DNA of 49,033 nt from Victivallales bacterium. GTDB taxonomy: Bacteria > Verrucomicrobiota > Lentisphaeria > Oligosphaerales > Oligosphaeraceae. A program made the translations under genes and the position numbers. The stretch spans positions 1 through 49,033 of the forward strand of contig JAFZIJ010000113.1 of assembly GCA_017554445.1 (NCBI GenBank), in the 5' to 3' direction. The notes below the pieces were generated by a model that saw nothing but the letters and a program-made list of their open reading frames with translations, made no database searches and was not told the origin of the DNA. Below are positions 43,370 to 49,033 of this stretch, piece by piece (position 1 is the stretch's first letter; the number at the start of each line of letters is the position of its first letter).

Positions 43370-46276
43370 TTATTTGGCTGATAGATACTTAATATTCTTA
43401 AGCCAGTAGGTCATCTGTGTGCCGCGTGGATTGCAACCGAAGCGGAGGAATTTCACCGTGGCGTCGGCGGGAATGGTCTTGTCGAACATGATTCGGCGGA
43501 CTTCCCACGTGGTCAACGGGCTTGTATAGGAGAAGTTGATGACACGTGTTGAGGCGTTGTCGGGCGTCGTGTAGGCGACCATGACGTATGAGCAATTGAA
43601 ATCGTTCTCGACTTTGTTCTGCGTCGTTTTCACTTCGAACTGAATGCCTTGCACATCTTTGAAAGATTCTTCTGGCTGTTTGATCGTGTGGACGGGATAG
43701 AACCAACGGTCCACATGGGTATTCCATGCGACGTCGAAGCGCAGGGCGTTTTCCGCTTCGTCGAAAACGCATTTGTAGGAATTTGCGGATGTGTTTTCCT
43801 CCCATAGGGACGGTTTCATCCAATCCATTGGAATCTGGCGGCAGTTTTGCAGGAAGAGGCCGATGAAATGGACCGGAATGGCCAGTTTTGACGTCTTTTT
43901 GCCGTTGAAATTACCTGAAAACACGATATGGCTTTCAAAAACGCCGTCCGGCAGATTAGGCTTGAAGACCGTTTCGAATTCCGTTTTGCCCATGGGCGGA
44001 ATCGTAATCGTCTGCGGAATGCCACTGAATTCACCGCCTTCAGCGTTGACGGTTCCCGTTTTGGCGGTGTCGCTGAGATTCCAGACGATGACTTTCATAC
44101 GGCCGCCTTCTGTCTGTTGCATTTCGGCAACGGCCTTCTGGCCTGTAATCGTGAAGTCGTCTTCATGAAGTTCAGCGCGGAAGATGATGGTAAGATCTTC
44201 ATCCGCAGGAGGATTGGTATGATGGTCGATTTCGCCCGTGGGGAATGGCTTGACATCCACCTTCAGACCATGCAGACCGCTGAGATAGGCGGGATAACGG
44301 GTGGCGAGAAGAGTGGCCCGGCCGTTTGCGGCATGGATGACGGACGGCGTGCCGAGCATGTCCGTAAGCGTGTAGTCGCCATCGGCGATTTGGATGTCGA
44401 AACGTTCATCCGCCTTGGGATTGTCATGGGAATCGACATATGAAAGTTGCCAGAAAACAAGTACTTGCGACTTATCGGCGCGTTCCATGAGGAACGCCTT
44501 GAGGCCGTCCTTCAGCTTGATTTCGCCAAGCATTTTGGCATCGACCAAATGATAGAGCATGGTGGACATGGCGGCGTAGGCGGGCTTGACGGAGCCGTCG
44601 CGGCGCATGGTACCCCAATCCTTGCATCCTTCCGCTTCGTTGTATGGCGGGAAGACAAAGAAGTAGTTGCGGGCGATGCCCTGCATCATATGGTAGAGTT
44701 GCGATTTCGGATAGAACTCCGCATGGATCATTTCCTGCTCGGGCGAATGCGCTTTGATGTTTTTCATGACGCCATCTTCGGAGGAATGGCCTTCCAGATT
44801 GGTGCCGCATTCGGTCATCCAGACGGCTCGGTTCGGGATACCGTTCTCCGCAAGGAACTTACGCAACTCAGAACCAAGGCCAGCATAGGCCGACGGTGGT
44901 GCGTAGGTGTGGTAGTTCAGAATGTCTGTGTATTTGGCGGTGTCGTTGAGATACATGGCACGGTGAAAGGTGGTGAAAACGCCTGCGCAGGCGGCCCCCG
45001 GAGCGGCGACGATGTCAGGCTTGCCCGCTTTGAAGCCGAGACAGGCGGCCTTCATGGCGGCGGTGTAGTCCCAAACGGGAGCTCTTGAGAAGCCGATGTC
45101 CTGTTCGTTCCAGAACTCCCAGTCGCCCATACGGTCGCCGAAATCCTTTGCGAGCTGTTTGCAGGATGTGAAGACGCCCGCCAAATCCCGCGGAATGCCC
45201 TGTGGATTGTCCGTCCAGCCGGGCGCGTCATGGAACATGCCTGAAACCAGCACGTTGCGTTCTTTCAGCATGTCCGCGTTCCGCATGTATTCGCCGTATT
45301 TGAATTCATCACGTTTGGAATTGACGCCGCCCCATGTAAGGCGTTCACGGACATGCGGGAAACCCGCCCATGCGATGAGATCGGAGACGAGACGGTACGT
45401 GTCGCCATCATACCAACGGCAATCGAATTTGCCGCGGGCGGCCAGCCAGCTTTGGGCGGAATCGACGGCGAAGAACGAATTGTGCGGATATTTCCGAGTC
45501 GATGGATGCGGAATGACGGTGAAATTGAACGACGGCACGGTTTTACCGTCCGCATTCGTCGTGTTGACGATGTAGTAGCCGTTGGGCAGAGCGGGAAGCG
45601 TCAGCGGTTCCGTGCCGTCCTGTGGCCAGTCACCGCTTTGTAGCGTCTTGCCATGCCAGTCCAGAAGTGTGTAAGTCAGGCCTTTGACGGCAGTTGTCAT
45701 TTGCAGAACTGGCTTGTCGCCTTGGAAGAAAACGTTGCCGGGAGTATCTGTCACGATGGCGGGATCAAGCTGGGGGGCTTGTGGTGTGCCGTTGAAATGG
45801 ATGTTTTTCATAAGGAATGCGATTTGGAGATTTTTAGGATTGAGACCGAGCTGAAAGGTGGCGATTTTTGACAAATCCTTCTGCGTCAAGTCGATGGAGA
45901 CCTTATACCAGATGTTGGACATCTTCGGCGGCGGATATTTGATAAAGCCATTGACGAATACGTTGCCTTCTCGGCAGCCTTTGTATTCCTCCTTTGATTC
46001 GATGACGCAGATTTCGAAATCCAGCGACGTCGCGCCGTTGATGGTTTCATACCGCCGAAGATCAAAGTACGGATAGACCCATTTGTCAACGGTCGGCGAG
46101 AATGTGACATCGATTCGGAGAGCCTGTTCCGCTTCATCCTTCGTTATGCGCATGGAACCGGAAGAATTTGAACGCCAACGGCTTGGCGTGACAAGATCTT
46201 GCGGTGCGGGAAATTGCGGCGCGGCGGCGCAGACCGTTGCGGCCAGCATGAGAATCAACGGATAATGCTTGAACAT
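43370..46276 (-). CDS. Secreted clan GH-A glycoside hydrolase with matching N- and C-terminal beta domains
   Basis: 968 residues with signal peptide MFKHYPLILMLAATVCAAA. Layout: beta domain (about 25-175, including AEQALRIDV and DKWVYPYFDL), a short Ig-like domain, a TIM barrel with DWEFWNEQDIGF (acid/base Glu391) and WMTECGTNLEG (nucleophile Glu489), a beta region, then a C-terminal domain (about 825-968) that repeats the first (AENALRFDVAW, DRWFYPV). The two-Glu pattern, 98 residues apart, fits clan GH-A such as GH39 or GH5; the family is not certain. AGGAG precedes the ATG. The gene is 27 nt downstream of a close paralog, probably in one operon. Confidence 0.85.
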   Translation of the reverse strand: MFKHYPLILMLAATVCAAAPQFPAPQDLVTPSRWRSNSSGSMRITKDEAEQALRIDVTFSPTVDKWVYPYFDLRRYETINGATSLDFEICVIESKEEYKGCREGNVFVNGFIKYPPPKMSNIWYKVSIDLTQKDLSKIATFQLGLNPKNLQIAFLMKNIHFNGTPQAPQLDPAIVTDTPGNVFFQGDKPVLQMTTAVKGLTYTLLDWHGKTLQSGDWPQDGTEPLTLPALPNGYYIVNTTNADGKTVPSFNFTVIPHPSTRKYPHNSFFAVDSAQSWLAARGKFDCRWYDGDTYRLVSDLIAWAGFPHVRERLTWGGVNSKRDEFKYGEYMRNADMLKERNVLVSGMFHDAPGWTDNPQGIPRDLAGVFTSCKQLAKDFGDRMGDWEFWNEQDIGFSRAPVWDYTAAMKAACLGFKAGKPDIVAAPGAACAGVFTTFHRAMYLNDTAKYTDILNYHTYAPPSAYAGLGSELRKFLAENGIPNRAVWMTECGTNLEGHSSEDGVMKNIKAHSPEQEMIHAEFYPKSQLYHMMQGIARNYFFVFPPYNEAEGCKDWGTMRRDGSVKPAYAAMSTMLYHLVDAKMLGEIKLKDGLKAFLMERADKSQVLVFWQLSYVDSHDNPKADERFDIQIADGDYTLTDMLGTPSVIHAANGRATLLATRYPAYLSGLHGLKVDVKPFPTGEIDHHTNPPADEDLTIIFRAELHEDDFTITGQKAVAEMQQTEGGRMKVIVWNLSDTAKTGTVNAEGGEFSGIPQTITIPPMGKTEFETVFKPNLPDGVFESHIVFSGNFNGKKTSKLAIPVHFIGLFLQNCRQIPMDWMKPSLWEENTSANSYKCVFDEAENALRFDVAWNTHVDRWFYPVHTIKQPEESFKDVQGIQFEVKTTQNKVENDFNCSYVMVAYTTPDNASTRVINFSYTSPLTTWEVRRIMFDKTIPADATVKFLRFGCNPRGTQMTYWLKNIKYLSAK

Positions 46277-46303
46277 GGCTTCTCCTGTGTATGCGGCTGA
46301 TGA

Positions 46304-49033
46304 TCACTTCTTCGGGGCACGGATGAATTCGATGTTGCGAATCCAGTAGGTCAGCTTGTGCCCGACTGGATTGGCGCCGATGCGGATCATCTTTGTGTTT
46401 TTCCTGTCGCCAATTTCGAAGAGGGACATATAGCGTTTTTCCCATGATGTCAACGGCGCGTCGTATGCGACGCCCCGGTAGCCGCCTTTTTCATGTTCCT
46501 TGTGGGGAACGAGCATCAGGAGGGCGGTCTTGAAATCGTTTTCGACTTTGTCCTGCACGGATTTGACGTCGAATTGGATGGCGAAGACATCCTCCAACGA
46601 CTCTTCCGGAAGTTGCAGGACATGTTCCGGATAGAACCAACGGTCTTTGGCCGGATCGGACCATGCCAGTTCGAAACGGAGGGCCTTTTCGTCTTCGTCA
46701 TAAACGCAGGAATAGGAATCGGCGGAGGTGTTGCGTTGCCACGCTTCGGGCTTCAAGAGATTGTCCATCTTCACGTATGTGCACTTCTTCAGGAAGAGCC
46801 CGGTCAGCTTGACGGGCATGACGAAGCGGGAAGATTTCTTGTCGTTGAAAAGTCCTGTAATGACGAGCTTTCCGTCATAATTGTTCTGAAGTTCGCCTGG
46901 CTTGAAGACGGCGTCGAATTCCGCCTTGCCCATGGCGGGCAGGGCGATGGTTTCGGGCATGCCGTCCAGAATGCCGCCTTCGACGAGCAGTCGCCCCGTC
47001 TTCGGCGTTTCGGATAGATTCCAGACCTGCACTTTCAGGCGGCCTGTCTCGTTGGGCATCGACGCAGCAGACTTGCGGTTGGCGGATTGGAAATCCTCTG
47101 CGTTGGCATCGACACGGATGATGACGGAGAGATCTTCGTCATTCGACGGCTCGTAGGTGATCATCTTGCCGCGTGGATAAGGGCTCAGCGTAGCGGTAAG
47201 TCCATGGATTCCATCGATATAGGCGGGCCATCGGGTGGCGTTTAGCGTAGCGACGCCGTTGGCTGCCTTAACGGTGAAAGGCGTTCCGACCATATCCGTG
47301 GCGGCGTATTCGCCATCCGCCAGTTTGATGTCGAAGGAAGTTGCATTGTCGGTGGTGATTTTAAGATTGGAGCCACGGCTGGTATCGACGTCGGAAACGG
47401 CCCAATAGACGAGCGTCTGAGAGCCGTCCGGCTGGTCGAACAGATAGACTTTCACTTTGTCGTTGACGGCGACTTCGCCCGCCAACTTGGCTGGGTTGAG
47501 ATGTTGAGTCATCGTGGAGATGGTTGCGTAGGAAGGCTTTACCGTTCCGTCGCGGCGGATGATGCCCCAGTCTTTCGTGCCGTTGCGTTCATTGTAGGCG
47601 CCGAAGACGAAATAGTAGTTGCGGATGAGGCCGCCCATCATGTGGGCGATTTGCGATTTCGGATAGAATTCCGCCAAAATCATCTCCTGCTCGGGGGAAT
47701 GGGCCTTCATGCCTTTTCTGACGCCGTCGCCTGTGGAGTTGCCTTCGAGATTGGTGCCGCATTCGGTGATCCAGACTTCCCATTCGGGACGGCCGATGTC
47801 GGCGAGCAGCTTGTGGATTTCGTTGTAGAAGGCGGGATAGTTGGCGATGGGAGCGTAGGTGTGGAAGTTGGCGAAATCACAGAATTTGGCGGCGTCGTTT
47901 TCGAACATCGTATAGACGTATGGATTCAACGGGCCTGCGCAGATGGCACCGAACGTGACGGGCATGTCTTTCTTGCCCGCTTTGAAGCCAAGATAGGCGG
48001 CTTTGTAGGCGGCGGCGTAGTCCCATGCGGATTCCGGAGCGAAGCCGATGTCCTGTTCGTTCCAGAATTCCCAGTCGCCCATGCAGTCGCCGAAAACTTC
48101 CGCATTGCTCTTACAATAATTATATACGGCGGCAAGATTGCCGGGGAGCTTGATGAGGCGGTCCGCCCAGTTGGCGGTGTCATGGAACATACCGGAAATG
48201 ATGATGTCACGCTCTTTACAGAGTTTTGCATTGTCGAGATAATGGCCGTATTTTGGTTGTTCGTCTGGTTGCGGTTGTGTCTCGTTCCATGAGAGGCGTT
48301 CGCGGAGATGGACGAGGCCTGCCCAGTGGCAGAGGTCAGTGGTAATGCGGAAGGTGTCGCCGTCGTACCATGGGCAATCAAAGTTGCCCGGGCGACTGAC
48401 CCAGCTGAGGGCGGCGTCCATCGCGAAGAAGGAATCCTTTGGGAAGACGCGTTTGGCGGGATCGATGATGACGGTGAAGGAGAAGTCGCGGAAGTTTACA
48501 TCGGAATCGCTGGCTGTCTTAAGGATATAGTATCCAGGCTTTTGTGGCGGAAGAACCAATGGCTCTTTGCCGTTTTCGGGCCATGCGCCTTCGAGAATGA
48601 CGTTGCCATGCCAATCCTGCACGGTGTAGCGGAGGTTCGGGAGGACGCGATTGATTTTGAAGACATGTTCGGAATTTTCAAAGAAGACGGTTGACGGGGC
48701 GTCGGTCGTGATCGCGGGCGGATAAACGCGTTCCATAGGAGTTCCTCCAAAACGGATGTTCTTGATGAAGTGTGTGTGTTTCAAATAGTTGGGATTTACG
48801 CCCAACTGGAATTCAGATGCCGTGTTGAGATTTTTCTTCGACAAGTCGATCGTGATGGTCTTCCACTGGCCGGGCTCGGCGGGGGGCTCATACTCGATGA
48901 AACCGTCAAGGATGAGATTGCAGGTTTTGAAGCCATTGAAATCCGGTGTGGGGGCGATTTTTATGTCGAACGTCATGGTTTTCGCGCCGTTGAATGTCAC
49001 GGGAGATTTGATGCGGAATTTCGGATAGATCCA
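46304..49033 (-). CDS. Second clan GH-A glycoside hydrolase, 5' end outside window
   Basis: The frame is open to the window edge (WIYPKFRIK at the start), with 909 residues visible; by comparison with the downstream paralog about 60-75 residues, including the signal peptide, are missing. It shares the same layout: N-terminal beta domain, TIM barrel with DWEFWNEQDIGF and WITECGTNLEG, and a C-terminal beta domain echoing the N-terminal one (EKALRFELAW, DRWFYPEHV). The catalytic Glu residues are kept. A GTG at 49000 is inside the conserved N-terminal domain and is not the true start. It lies upstream of the 968-residue paralog. Confidence 0.85.
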   Translation of the reverse strand, partial: WIYPKFRIKSPVTFNGAKTMTFDIKIAPTPDFNGFKTCNLILDGFIEYEPPAEPGQWKTITIDLSKKNLNTASEFQLGVNPNYLKHTHFIKNIRFGGTPMERVYPPAITTDAPSTVFFENSEHVFKINRVLPNLRYTVQDWHGNVILEGAWPENGKEPLVLPPQKPGYYILKTASDSDVNFRDFSFTVIIDPAKRVFPKDSFFAMDAALSWVSRPGNFDCPWYDGDTFRITTDLCHWAGLVHLRERLSWNETQPQPDEQPKYGHYLDNAKLCKERDIIISGMFHDTANWADRLIKLPGNLAAVYNYCKSNAEVFGDCMGDWEFWNEQDIGFAPESAWDYAAAYKAAYLGFKAGKKDMPVTFGAICAGPLNPYVYTMFENDAAKFCDFANFHTYAPIANYPAFYNEIHKLLADIGRPEWEVWITECGTNLEGNSTGDGVRKGMKAHSPEQEMILAEFYPKSQIAHMMGGLIRNYYFVFGAYNERNGTKDWGIIRRDGTVKPSYATISTMTQHLNPAKLAGEVAVNDKVKVYLFDQPDGSQTLVYWAVSDVDTSRGSNLKITTDNATSFDIKLADGEYAATDMVGTPFTVKAANGVATLNATRWPAYIDGIHGLTATLSPYPRGKMITYEPSNDEDLSVIIRVDANAEDFQSANRKSAASMPNETGRLKVQVWNLSETPKTGRLLVEGGILDGMPETIALPAMGKAEFDAVFKPGELQNNYDGKLVITGLFNDKKSSRFVMPVKLTGLFLKKCTYVKMDNLLKPEAWQRNTSADSYSCVYDEDEKALRFELAWSDPAKDRWFYPEHVLQLPEESLEDVFAIQFDVKSVQDKVENDFKTALLMLVPHKEHEKGGYRGVAYDAPLTSWEKRYMSLFEIGDRKNTKMIRIGANPVGHKLTYWIRNIEFIRAPKK

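Overview
The window holds a bacterial chromosome segment of about 49 kb with two very different halves. The first 20.6 kb is a dense, co-oriented block of information-processing genes: tuf (5' end outside the window), rpmG, trnW(CCA), secE, nusG, rplK-rplA-rplJ-rplL, rpoB-rpoC, then rpsL-rpsG-EF-G and rpsJ-rplC-rplD-rplW-rplB-rpsS. The S10-type cluster stops after rpsS at a strong intrinsic terminator; rplV, rpsC, rplP and the rest do not follow.

The remaining 28 kb is accessory: a GNAT acetyltransferase, a GH38/DUF5054-like protein with a C-terminal fibronectin-III-like domain, a secreted TIM-barrel glycoside hydrolase, a small membrane protein, a secreted DUF4838 protein, and a secreted GH32 fructan hydrolase on the minus strand. 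Next come a URO-D-type methyltransferase with a corrinoid protein, a YhhN-like membrane protein, and a MarR / membrane-fusion protein / RND efflux operon. The window ends with a lipoprotein phosphodiester glycosidase followed by a cytoplasmic GH36 alpha-galactosidase, and two tandem secreted clan GH-A hydrolases on the minus strand, one of them cut by the window end.

The many secreted glycosidases, the lack of SusC/SusD-type genes, the DUF4838 and GH38/DUF5054-like proteins, and the corrinoid/URO-D module suggest a carbohydrate-degrading anaerobe of the PVC superphylum, perhaps Lentisphaerota or Kiritimatiellota. That placement is inference; there is no rRNA here to fix it.

In the core block, several conserved proteins carry unusual features. 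EF-Tu has a Cys-rich insertion and L33 lacks one of four zinc cysteines. RpoC has a very long trigger-loop insertion, a coiled-coil insertion and a TTG start. RpoB has Asn and S12 has Arg at classic rifampicin and streptomycin positions. The EF-G in the str position is short and has lost the usual domain IV loop motif.

In the accessory part, the glycosidases probably act outside the cytoplasm on fructan and other complex glycans. GH36 would finish alpha-galactosides inside the cell, and the corrinoid pair could remove methyl groups from a methylated substrate. No sugar transporter is encoded in the window. No CRISPR array, insertion sequence, phage gene or rRNA was found.
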